Source of the DNA: Gautieria morchelliformis
Taxonomy: Eukaryota; Basidiomycota; Agaricomycetes; Gomphales; Gomphaceae
Direction of reading: 5' to 3'
DNA: 64,000 nucleotides
Assembly (NCBI GenBank): GCA_015179125.1
Contig: WHVA01000053.1
Span: 186,001 to 250,000, forward strand
This document shows, one piece after another, positions 54,801-64,000 of this stretch. Below the pieces are notes generated by a model. That model was not told where the DNA came from, did no database searches, and saw nothing but the letters and a program-made list of their open reading frames with translations. Numbering within the stretch: position 1 is the stretch's first letter; each line of letters starts with the position of its first letter. Both the position numbers and the translations under genes were made by a program.

Positions 54801-56993
54801 ACCTCGATCATTGGAGCGAACAACTGTTGCAAGCGGCGAATAAGCGGCATGTCAGCAGCTTTAGGAGAGTGTGGGGTTTTGCTCTGCAGCAATCCCACAG
54901 CCTCGCGAAGCTCCTTCACCCGTAAGGGTCATCGGGCAAACGCAACCAACGCGAAAACATTACTGGTTACAATGGCAAAGGTGAGCATGGATGGCCCTTC
55001 AACTGCCTGAGCAATACGCACCACGCGAGACGACGCTTCGGGGGCGCAATTTTCTCGAATTTCCTGTGATAAAAGCCATCCCATGTCTTGGGAAGATCAC
55101 CTTGCTTGATGAATTCTTGCAAATCCGTTAAACTGTCAGCCTCCTCCCGCAGTTCGTGAATCATCAAGCTGGCAAACAAAAATTTTCCATCTACACGCTT
55201 TTGCAAGTGCTCCAACAACCTATCCTTCTCTTCTGCCTCCTGGTCAAGCTCGGGATAGTCGTCAGACATAACGCGGGACAGGTACAGCGTCACATCATCC
55301 CTGACACTAAGTTGATCCTTGATGTCGAACATGATTACATCCTTGAGCTTCTCTCTGATACACGGCTGGGACTGCTGCACCAGATACGAACTTTATCAGG
55401 CGACTTCATGCTGAGGTGAACCAGAAAATCCAGTACGGTAGAGGCTTCTGTCCATCTCCAGTCAGGCGAGACCTCTTGGTCGAGTCCATCGATGAAGAAA
55501 TATGTTCTGGGAAGATTTTCAACGAGAATCATGATGAGCGCCTGTATGTTCTCAAGCGAGCATGTCCTACGCTGCGTCTGGAGATATAGCTTCTCATCGA
55601 CTTGGGTCGAATGCTTGCCATAACATTCTAGCAGCTGACCGGCGAGGATGCGAAGCGTCTCACACCCAGTGTGGTGCTCTTCCCGGTAGAAGTGGTATGT
55701 CACGGCGACGTGTGGGTCGGAGTCCTTGATCAGCTGTAAAGCATGTGAGCAGAGGAGAGTTTTCCCGAATCCGGGAGGAGAGTGCAACCAAAAAATGGAA
55801 GGGTTTGTAATTCCATTCTGCCATCCAGAATACACTGAATGCCTCGCAAGCCAATCGCAAGTCCCACGTTGCCGAGCGTCCAAGTTGTTTCGATGTCGAG
55901 TGTCGTTCCACTCTTGAAGCTGAAGACCAATCCACGACTGGGTGGCCCTGTAGTAATAATCTGGAAGATAAGGGTCAGCAGTGTGGCTGCTAAAGGCAAT
56001 ACAAAAATGCGTATACCACGGCGCTCTTTCTGCTGTTCCGCACACAACTCTTGGAAGGAGTGACGTGCTTCGATTCTATCCTGGTCAGCTTTGCTTGCCT
56101 CCACCCTCCCACATTGTCATTCATCTTCCGCTCTACGCGCTTCGATGATAGATCCCTGCTCCTTGATGTGGTCAACGTTGGATCGGAGATGGTCTATGAT
56201 CTTCTGCAGCTTGTTTGTCCTGAAGGAGAAAACGCTAGCGTCTGGGGCATAGGTATACTCAGTAACGGCGGGACAAGTGAGAGGCAGGGTAGAAAAACTT
56301 ACAGCATCGATCACATTCCTTATTGACTTGATGCCAGAACCGGAACATGTTGATGTAAGACTCGCAGAGGATATCTTGCATTTTCTCAGAGTTTCCATAA
56401 AGATCCTCGTATTTATTGATGCGCTCGATTTGGAAAGTGAGCGATTCCAGCTCTGTCTTGATCGTCTCGAAGAGATTGGTGAAACGATACACACCCTGTA
56501 TTAAAAACATCAACCAACATGTCGAGCATCGCGGCCATTATAATTACATCTATAACCACTTTCAGCACTCCCCAAATAAGAGCAGTAGGCATTGGATCGG
56601 CTGAAACTGCTCAAACAACGCATGAACTCTCTGTCAATACCGAGCAGGCAGCGAAGTTCTCCCACCCAATGAAGTGATGACACCATCATACGCCCTCAGG
56701 ACATTTACAACCGGGGAGAGATATTTTTGTATCTTGTGCCTCGAGGTCTTCCTCTCCTCAACACTCTTCACAAACTCATTTATGGACTCGGCAGTTAATA
56801 CGGCGCCTCCTGAAGTGCAGTTTTGAATCAGCGCTCCTTTCTTACTCATTTCGGGGAGGTTATTGAGGAATTGACGCAGTGCACGTTGGAAGGCTCGTCC
56901 ATCTCTGTTAGGAATCAGGATGGAGGCACGGTCTCATGGATTCGAGATGAACCTTGAGGTGGTAGATCCGGACGGTGCATCCGAGTCGGTCAT
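51884..56993 (-). pseudogene. NACHT-domain protein, right copy, frameshifted
   Basis: This is the inverted copy of the gene at 23254-28340, with ATG at 56993, the same intron positions and a stop at 51884. The P-loop SPPGFGKTLLCSHAL is intact. Three indels relative to the left copy break it: a 4-base loss near 55371 (after RIWCSS), a one-base loss near 53673 (after ESEPYPA) and an extra A near 52334 (after AYDVQTD). In addition an in-frame tandem duplication near 54310-54380 repeats YLLRVFPKW. All downstream blocks are otherwise recognisable to the end FELSART, so the decay is recent compared with the duplication. Confidence 0.85.
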
Positions 56994-57912
56994 TGGTAAG
57001 TCCTTCAATGAACACGTACAACCCGCTATAGAACTTCAAGGGTAGACGAAGGAACGAGCAGTTGCCTGGCTGACTAGATATAGGTATCGCCGAGGACCTC
57101 GCACCGTTTTCTTGAACGGATGAAGTATAATACCCGACCTATATTTATTGTGGCGCTGGAGACCATAGCCTCACTGTAGTACCACATGATAGAGCTCCGG
57201 AGATGATGCAGGAACTCAGACAAACGGTGACCTATACGGCTGTTACTTCTAAAATCGTAAACTCGCAGTTCTAAAGCAGCTTCGCGTGAGAAAATTTGTA
57301 TGTTTAGACCAAGGTTCAAACCGTGAGGAGACCCTAAGGCCCGGCAAAAAGTAAGGGCCTATAGTCGATCCTCCTCAGCGCCCAGTGATCAGTCGATTGG
57401 TACGGTTCGGGCCCTGGCATGGGATCACCAGCGCTTTCTATCGACGACCGAGCCGTTGTCAACACAAGTCCCCCAGGACGAATAACTTGCGTGGAGCTTG
57501 CTCTTGCTAGCGCACCCTCTCGCTGGTTTCACTGCCAGTGACAGTTCTCTTCACCAGCCGAGGTGCCGGATAGGCGCCGGTCGCCCGAAATCGTACGAAT
57601 CGCCTCAGCGCCTAACGGTAGTCCGAGATTCTCGTTCGACAGCGTCAATCCTATAGCTTTTCACTGGCCCGGGGTTGCTGTCCAGATTGGGCGGAATGTG
57701 ATGCCGGCTGTCAGATAAATATTTGTGTCGACATACATAGGCATGCTTAAGAGCTGCCTCTCAGGCCGCAATCCTCCTTCGACCTCGCAGGCCTCAACAT
57801 GAGTTTAGTGGATCAGCAGATCTCAGAGCCGGCCCCCTCTCCAAACCGTATTGCTCGCTATGACCGATAGTAAGCATCTCCTGTTATGACCTCTCGTGCC
57901 TCTCACTGCAAC
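56994..57912. promoter_or_regulatory. Shared upstream region of the NACHT and AAA+ genes, right arm
   Basis: This is the inverted counterpart of 22228-23253, about 100 bp shorter because the left arm has an extra block. No gene is seen. Confidence 0.45.
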
Positions 57913-60084
57913 ATGGATATGCAATTGACCAGCTTTGACCTGTCCGTTAATTCTTCGGCAGTGATCTTCGGCCCTGCAACTGAGCTTTTTCCCATCCAGA
58001 CGGACATTTTCCGATACCTTCCGAAAAACACACAAACCCGTCAAGAAACGAGTGTCCGACAAGAAGCCTGTGCTCCTCGTTTTGCGCATTATCGATCACA
58101 GGGGACAGCTCGAGCGTACAGAGATAGAGATCAAGAGCCAGGCGTTATGTGATGTGCTCATGGATATAAACAGTGACGTGCAAGGCTTGGAGCTCAATCG
58201 AAACCCGCCAGTCGTGAGTGACATTACCTTCAGCCGATTGAATCTCGTTTGCTATTGTGTATTTTCAGGCCGATCAGTGGTTATTCTTCTACTCGCACTT
58301 CGGCCTTGAGAATAGACTGGAGAAGGAGCAATCGAAAGACTTGCAGGACGTCACACTCATCGCTGATCTCAAGGTGGCACTCCAATACATCGAAGAGGAT
58401 CATGGAAACAACATCGCTGACTTCAAGAAACTCACCGCTCACGAGGAGATTACATTCACCCTTTTATGGGCACTGTTCGCGCCAAACACCCTCGTGTATT
58501 ACTACCACCACATGATGGAACAGGCACAAATACTTATAGCTCGAAGCGTCTCATACCTGAAAAGAGCAGACGGCAGCAAATGCGCTGCGATCGAATGTGA
58601 TGTCATCACTAATGATGGGACATCCTTTGGGCTTGCTCAGGATAGTCTCGAGATTGACGCGTTTGTCGGAGCACGCAGGATCAAGCATTTAACAGTGTAC
58701 CCTCTCAAGTATCACAATGATAAGGACGCGGTTTCCGGCCGTGCTGTCACCAGGGGAAGGAAGTTCATAACCTTGAACCAGCTTAGCCGTAGCTACAACG
58801 AGATTAGCGGCCTGGCGATGCGCGAGACGAGGATTGAGAAGGGCGAGAGCATGACTACGGAGGGTAAACCCAAGCGGTTCAAATTCAATGTAGGCAGTTA
58901 CAGTTCCCCCTTTTCATGTGTACTGATGGATGGATGGGATCTTAGACATACGGACGTGTGATGATCGATCCCGCCGCATTTCGCGCTTTCGAACAGAACT
59001 GCACCTTTAACCTCCCAGTCTACAAGCGACTGGACCCGGATAGGCTTACCGATGAGCAGTGCATGATCTGCACGCCCATTTTGCTAGGGTTCTGTTTTGG
59101 TGTTAAGATGTGGGGTATGTGCTAACCTCATATGCGCATATAGTCAGTATACTCACTTTCAGCTGTCCACGCCTAGGTGGGTTTGCCATGGACCGTTTAG
59201 AAGACATTGTCTGGACAGACGAAGCCTTCCGACTGCTGGTCCTGGGTGCCAAACAAAAAAAGCTCATCTATTCGCTTGTTAAACAACACGTAGCCCACTC
59301 CAAGCACTTTGATGACGTTGTCCGTGGGAAAGGGAAGGGGATTATAGGGCTCTTGTCCGGGGCCCCAGGGACTGGCAAGACCCTCACAGCAGAAGCTGTG
59401 GCCGAGATCACTCACCGGCCCCTGTACGTAGTCACTGCGGGCGAGCTCGGGATTGAGCCCAGTGATTTGGACCAGCGCTTGGCAAGGATACTCGAGCTAG
59501 CCCAGATGTGGGAGGCGGTGCTATTGCTTGACGAAGCTGAGGTCTTCTTGCAGAAGAGGAGTGGAACGGATGTTAAGCGGAACGCTCTGGTCTCGATTTT
59601 CCTCAGGCAATTGGAGTATTATCAAGGCATCTTGATACTGACAACAAATATGATTGACCAGTGCGATGCAGCATTCGAAAGTTTGGATGATTGAACTTTT
59701 GTTTACCTTGGTGGATCAACTAGCTACTATTTTAGGTCGGATTCATTTCTCCATACAATATCCCCACCTGGACTTTGAGTCTCGCAAAGCGATCTGGAGA
59801 ACGTTCTACGGTAAGGTAGCAGAGAGTGCTGGCGAAATCAGCGACGAGGAACTCAACCGCCTCGCAAGGCACTCGATGAATGGGCGGCAGGTTCGCATTC
59901 TTTCTTTCCTTACGATACATGGAAGTGCTAATGCAGTCCCTAGACCAAGAATGCAGTCGGAAGTGCGCAGTGCATAGCGCTGGAGAGTGGTGCATCATTC
60001 TCGACGGAGCACATCGACACCGTGCTTGACGTTGTGAGCGACTGGAATCGCGGCAGGCCAAACTTGCCAGACTCGATGATCTGA
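57913..60084 (+). CDS. Orphan AAA+ ATPase, right-arm copy
   Basis: This is the inverted copy of the gene at 20097-22227. Coding blocks: KKRVSDKKPVLLVLRIIDHR, intron, ADQWLFFYSHFGLENRL, intron (GTAGGC...CTTAG), GRVMIDPAAFRAFEQNCTF, GGFAMDRLEDIVWTDEAFR, Walker A SGAPGTGKTLTAEAV, Walker B AVLLLDEAEVF, ILILTTN, RIHFSIQYPHLDFESRKAIW, and the end NRGRPNLPDSMI (stop 60082-60084). Unlike its NACHT partner I find no frameshift in it. The changes from the left copy are mostly single-residue substitutions. The start at 57913 is only a placeholder, as the 5' exon structure is unresolved. Confidence 0.72.
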
Positions 60085-60655
60085 AAGGACTTCGCGCATG
60101 GAATGATGGATAACTAATTTGGTTCTATGCCCCAATTTATTCTATTGTCTGCGCGTGTGGTGAGGGAAGGACGATACTAAATGATCCGCCAAGAGTACCT
60201 TACGATACTTCCACGAGACGAGTATAGGAGCCAATCGCACGTACATGTACAACTCGATGATAATCACGGCGAATTCAGAAAGATCACGTATTCCCTTCCA
60301 ATCATGAAAATCAATGCTTAGTCACCTTACAACAACTTGTGTGCCCCGTTCTTAGCAATGGGTTCCCACGACAAGTCCTGAACTGGAAGTTGAAGCGATG
60401 ATGAGCGCAGCGAACCGAGCGCTACAACCGGGCTGATTACCTAAGGCGCGCGTCGGATTTGCTTCCGTTTTAGCGCGCAAACTTCGAACAACGATATCTT
60501 GCTTGATATCGCTCCGATTCGCTTGAAATTGTTAGAACGCAGACGCATATGGTGATAGGCAAGGCCGATGGAACTGTATATATATTACATAATACAGAAC
60601 TCATACGATGACACGTCGCCTCCACAGCACATCAACACTCCCACTCTGTGGAGGC

Positions 60656-61250
60656 TCAGAGGAGGATTGGGCCGCTGGAAGCAGGATCTTCAATATCCGT
60701 TGGGCTTTGCTCCCACTGAGTGTCCGGATTAGTAGATGAAAATGATACGGTATTTGTGGGATGAGCGTATTCCGTAACATTCTGAGCAGGTCCGAGTGCG
60801 TTTGCCATAAGTGCGAACATACGCGGATTGTCCCTGGCGAACGCAGCTACTTCGGTTGCATCATTGGTAGGGTTTCCTTCGTCTTCCTCCGCAAACATAG
60901 TGCCTGATACGATGCTATCCCTGACACCCTGCGGCATGTCCGCAATGCATTTTGCTGCAATGTGGCCGGCGTGCCTGCAACGGAAGCATACACCGTCTCG
61001 ACCTTGTGAGTTCCCCCAGTCAATTTCTGTGCCCTTCAATGCTGACTTCCTTATCCCCCCTTGCTTCCGCTGTTTCCCTGCGAAATATAGTCGTTTGCCG
61101 TTGGTTTCGTCACTCCCACTGGTTCCGTTAGGTAAGTAACTTGTCATTACCATGTGGGCTTCGTGTTCCTTAAGAGAAGCTATGATTTCATTTAGCTTCG
61201 GCTCTTCTTTACGCGTGATAAGTGCCGATCGTATGCGCCTATCTGTGTTA
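60656..61250 (-). pseudogene. Copia-type gag, C-terminal half
   Basis: It reads ALITRKEEPKLNEIIASLKE and then a zinc knuckle CFRCRHAGHIAAKC (CX2CX4HX4C), ending PASSGPILL at 60656. Just downstream are a purine-rich tract and a possible LTR (TGTTGATGTGC at 60637 running to about 60395). A perfect 10-bp hairpin GCCTCCACAG/CTGTGGAGGC lies at about 60618-60654. The N-terminal half of the same type of gag lies head-to-head at 61339. Confidence 0.7.
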
Positions 61251-61338
61251 ATCTGCGTTAATCTGTGTTAATCTGTGCACACGTCCATGCCAGTATCTGT
61301 GTTTTCCCAATATCTCTAAATTCCCTTTTCCAACAACC

Positions 61339-61830
61339 ATGAATTCCATCCATAACTTAATCTCAGGCATTGCCAAACTCACACGTTCACCGCCAAATTG
61401 GTCAACATGGCGAAAGGACGCCAAAGTCATCCTCGAGACGGAGGACCTTTTTGGGATGGTTGATGGCAGTACTACTCAACCCGTGGACTCCGCCCAACTA
61501 CTATTATGGCAGAAACGAAACAAATGTGCTTACGCTATCATCTATCTTCTCGTCAATCCTGACAAACGACACATCATCACACAGGTTTCTTTCGGTTCAG
61601 AAGCCTGGTCCCTGTTGAAGGAAGAATTTGAAAAGGACGTCGCGTCGAACCGTCTCAATCTGCGCAGCAATTTCTACAATGTCACTCATGACCCGTCAAA
61701 ACCAGTTACTGAGTTTATCAACACTATTCAATCCATCTCCCATCAACTTGCCGCTATAAAACACCCTTCACGAGACAGAAATCACCGACATGGTTCTCCT
61801 CCGTCTCCACGAATCCTTCTAATTTGGTAA
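61339..61830 (+). pseudogene. Copia-type gag, N-terminal half
   Basis: ATG at 61339 (MNSIHNLISGIAKLTRSP), NWSTWRKDAKVILETEDLFG, FGSEAWSLLKEEFEKD, VTEFINTIQSISHQLAAIK. After this a frame change is needed to read on into further gag text near 61780-61880. It is the UBN2/Retrotran_gag type. Orientation is opposite to the zinc-knuckle half, so an inversion or two insertions is implied. Short TCTGTGTTAA tandem units lie between the halves (61241-61280). Confidence 0.72.
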
Positions 61831-62607
61831 TGGCAGGAACTTTCACGCTTGTAAACAGGCTCGAAAGGCGATGTCTGATGAATGCCATGGTGTGCATTGC
61901 GTACACCGTCCGTTCTAAGGCCATGCAGCCTATTACTGTATTTTAGCCAACATCCGCCATTGCAGCAGCTCGCAGCATTGCGCAACTTGTTAGGGCTGCG
62001 ATTCGAGTCTAAAGGCGTTCGTCTTGTATAAATATGTTCCGATAATGATGTACCTAGCCTAATAATTTGAAAGCTGGAGATGCTCAAAATAAAGGAAACA
62101 CAAATTTTTTGCCCGGCACTCTTCAAGTTAATAATTATGAGTCGATATATACTACAGTAACCTGCTCACAGTAACCCCTAACTTATGTATTCAGCAAGGC
62201 GCATCTAGTACTGAAAGTTAACACCTGCGCCTCAATGTGCTTTGTTTGCCCCGCCCATCATCTATCTCAGCCATTTCTCGGCTATGTGTTCAATTCCTCC
62301 CCACATTTAGAAAGGGGCCTTTATAGCAAGGGTGTTCCTGAGGCCGTTGGCACAATATAAAGAGTGAGTCGTGACGGTGTAACGCATACCATTCGATCCG
62401 TTAGACGAAGCGTGTGGCTCTAATTACCTCTTGCATAACCAACCAAAGCTGTAGGTTACTCCCTCACTCTCCCTTCTGCTTCATAGTCGACTGAGTGCAA
62501 ACCTTCCTCCCAGTTGTTCCAGTCAGGTAAGCAAGCTCCTTGCTCAATTGGATGAACAATCGCACATTTGGAGCTCAAATTATACATATAGCCAAATAAA
62601 TATTCCG
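61831..62607. other. Stretch without a recognised gene
   Basis: It contains remnants of gag reading in its first ~60 bp and a putative 5' leader intron of the next gene (GTAAGC near 62527 to TATAG near 62591). Otherwise I see nothing I can name. Confidence 0.45.
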
Positions 62608-63003
62608 ATGGCTCATATTTTCGCCAATGGAGAAGGCATCTTGGTTACTACCCATGGCCCAGGACAATTGCACCTTTACAGCTATGGGGCATTATCTGGG
62701 TTGCCCGGCCACTACGGCACTGTCTCAACCTCCAGGAGTGGCGTGAGCCACTTCATTATCTCACACAGCTACCTTTTCACCAAATACGCTTTCTACTGGG
62801 ATGGCCAGGGGAAAGCCGAATGTCAGGTCGGAGCGGGGCCCCAGACATATCCCGTGGGAAAGAGTTGGAGTGAATCCAGCTGGGTCAAGTGGGGCGATAC
62901 AGAAATCACCACTCTCGATGTTAGCCCTGACTACTTTGGGGGGGCTGTGGAGCGAAATAATCTCGTCACCTGTTTCCTGATTCCCGCATACCTTCCCAAG
63001 TAG
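62608..63003 (+). CDS. Small hypothetical protein (131 aa)
   Basis: ATG at 62608 (MAHIFANGEGILVTTHGPG) follows a likely leader intron, and the frame runs without a break to TAG at 63001-63003 (CFLIPAYLPK). It is rich in Gly, Ser, Tyr and Trp with alternating polar and hydrophobic residues (HFIISHSYLFTKYAFYWDG), suggesting a beta-sheet fold. There is no signal peptide or membrane segment. I do not recognise the family. A lectin-like or other small beta fold is possible but not shown. The start could be further upstream if the leader intron is wrong. Confidence 0.5.
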   Translation: MAHIFANGEGILVTTHGPGQLHLYSYGALSGLPGHYGTVSTSRSGVSHFIISHSYLFTKYAFYWDGQGKAECQVGAGPQTYPVGKSWSESSWVKWGDTEITTLDVSPDYFGGAVERNNLVTCFLIPAYLPK

Positions 63004-63757
63004 CTGTTATGTAACAAGTCGATCCCCCTAGTCTCATACTGCACCATTTCTTGATTGTTCGCAGCGCGCCCAATATCGATATCATTTCTAAAATGCGGAT
63101 AGCCGTCACGTCTTCCGCCCATTTTATGAAACGTATGCAGTCCGCTGTATATGCATCCAGAGCATGTTGTAAATACACTATCTGCCTATTACTTCAATGG
63201 CCTAGCTTAGCTTACGGTGCTCATCCACCATTCCTTTATCTCCTTCTCCCCTCTGTCCGTACAGTGCACTGACACCGTCGGGCCCGTCCATGGAAAGTGC
63301 AGTGGCACCGTTGGGCCCTCCGTATATACACGTGGCCAACCCTTTCCAGGGACTTCGGCTAATTCGCACATCAAGGAGGAAGGCACGTGGTCACTGCAGT
63401 GGTAATGCTCGCGGGCCGCTGAGAAGCAACAAACATGCAACGCCGCGACCGATGCTTGAAGGTGTCATGCTCGGGCCTCTGTGAAGACTCTGTCGAAACG
63501 CTACAGTAAGTATCTTGTAACATGCATACGACCACACCAAAACAACGGAAGAAACGGCGGGGATCCGAGTCGAGCCCGATGGCCACGCCTATACCACGTT
63601 TCGAAACACGGTCCCGGAGTTCGGCTCTACTAGAAAGAAATACTCGACGTATGATTGCGTCATTGTGGCGCAGGGTGCAGTTTCTTGTAGGTTGCCTGAA
63701 TGAAGTACCTTCAAATAAGGCGGCTTTCTGAAAGCCCCGAAACAACCCTCTTGATCC
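63004..63757. other. Intergenic stretch
   Basis: No gene is recognised. Two similar short segments (CACCGTCGGGCCCGTC and CACCGTTGGGCCCTCC, near 63270-63325) form a weak direct repeat. Confidence 0.45.
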
Positions 63758-64000
63758 ATGGAACTCAACCCCCTTGATATCTTTGTACCAGAGTATGTCC
63801 CCTTGGCATGCAGCACCTCTGCCGCCACTAGCGTCTCGCACTAACGTTCCCTGCAGAGTATCCCTCTTCCGCTTTCCTAATGCTACCTTTGAGCTTCGCA
63901 TCCACCTGCACCTCCCGCACAATTCCCATTCTCTCCACACAATTCACGAAGCATCTGACTCCGGCGTCGAGCTCGCTCTGGCGGACATTGAGCTGACGCC
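63758..64000 (+). CDS. Start of a gene cut by the window edge, unknown product
   Basis: ATG 63758 (MELNPLDIFVPE), a 64-nt intron 63793-63856 with strong signals (GTATGT, CACTAACG branch, CTGCAG), then VSLFRFPNATFELRIHLHL and DSGVELALADIELT to the window end. The phase fits exactly. The product is not recognised from about 60 residues. The alternative that this is non-coding is less likely given the splice signals. Confidence 0.55.

Larger units (their letters stand above)
48893..60386. repeat. Right arm of the large inverted duplication
   Basis: It is the reverse complement of the left arm: Copia gag and LTR, NACHT gene, shared upstream region, AAA+ gene, and about 300 bp of flank up to the oxidoreductase C-terminus remnant (match ends near 60386). 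Arm-specific insertions are the LINE fragment 49654-50343 and the 628-bp block 50451-51078. Confidence 0.9.

Overview
This is a piece of a mushroom-type basidiomycete (Agaricomycetes) genome. The evidence is its many short spliceosomal introns (roughly 45-65 nt, GT...CTAAC...AG), FunK1-type kinases, large NACHT (NLR-like) proteins, an orphan AAA+ ATPase family and chromodomain Gypsy retroelements. I reconstructed exons by hand from reading frame, splice consensus and family knowledge, so boundaries are predictions.

Region 1 (1-10.1 kb) is a decaying kinase neighbourhood. A FunK1 pseudogene (+) faces a second FunK1 gene (-) whose 3' end was split by a complete two-gene PIF/Harbinger transposon (5103-8065, TTA target duplication).

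Region 2 (10.3-19.8 kb) is a compact housekeeping block that looks intact: a mitochondrial NIPSNAP protein (+), an Ark1/Prk1-type endocytic kinase (-), the iron-sulfur exonuclease EXO5 (-) and a 3-hydroxyisobutyrate-dehydrogenase-like oxidoreductase (+). EXO5 and the oxidoreductase share a 227-bp divergent promoter.

Region 3 (19.8-60.4 kb) is one large inverted duplication. Its unit is a head-to-head pair, AAA+ ATPase and 1510-aa NACHT protein, followed by the 5' part of a Copia element. The left arm (19797-29430, continuing at 43391-43983) is intact for the NACHT gene. The right arm (48893-60386) carries an inverted copy whose NACHT gene has three frameshifts. The left boundary falls inside the last codons of the oxidoreductase gene, which marks the left arm as the source copy.

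Between and inside the arms lies a nest of transposons. A 13.96-kb Gypsy (29431-43390, 212-bp LTRs, GACAG duplication) interrupts the left Copia gag. It is itself interrupted by a 5'-truncated LINE, which contains a 1.6-kb solo-LTR-like element, and by another solo LTR. A 5'-truncated second Gypsy (about 43984-47806) fills the centre. The right arm holds a LINE fragment, a 628-bp insertion and a foldback MITE. Most lesions in these elements are G:C to A:T transitions (stop codons, YLDD to YLND, integrase Asp to Asn, zinc-knuckle His to Tyr).

Region 4 (60.4-64 kb) has a head-to-head broken Copia-type gag, a small orphan gene (62608-63003) and the start of a gene that runs off the window.
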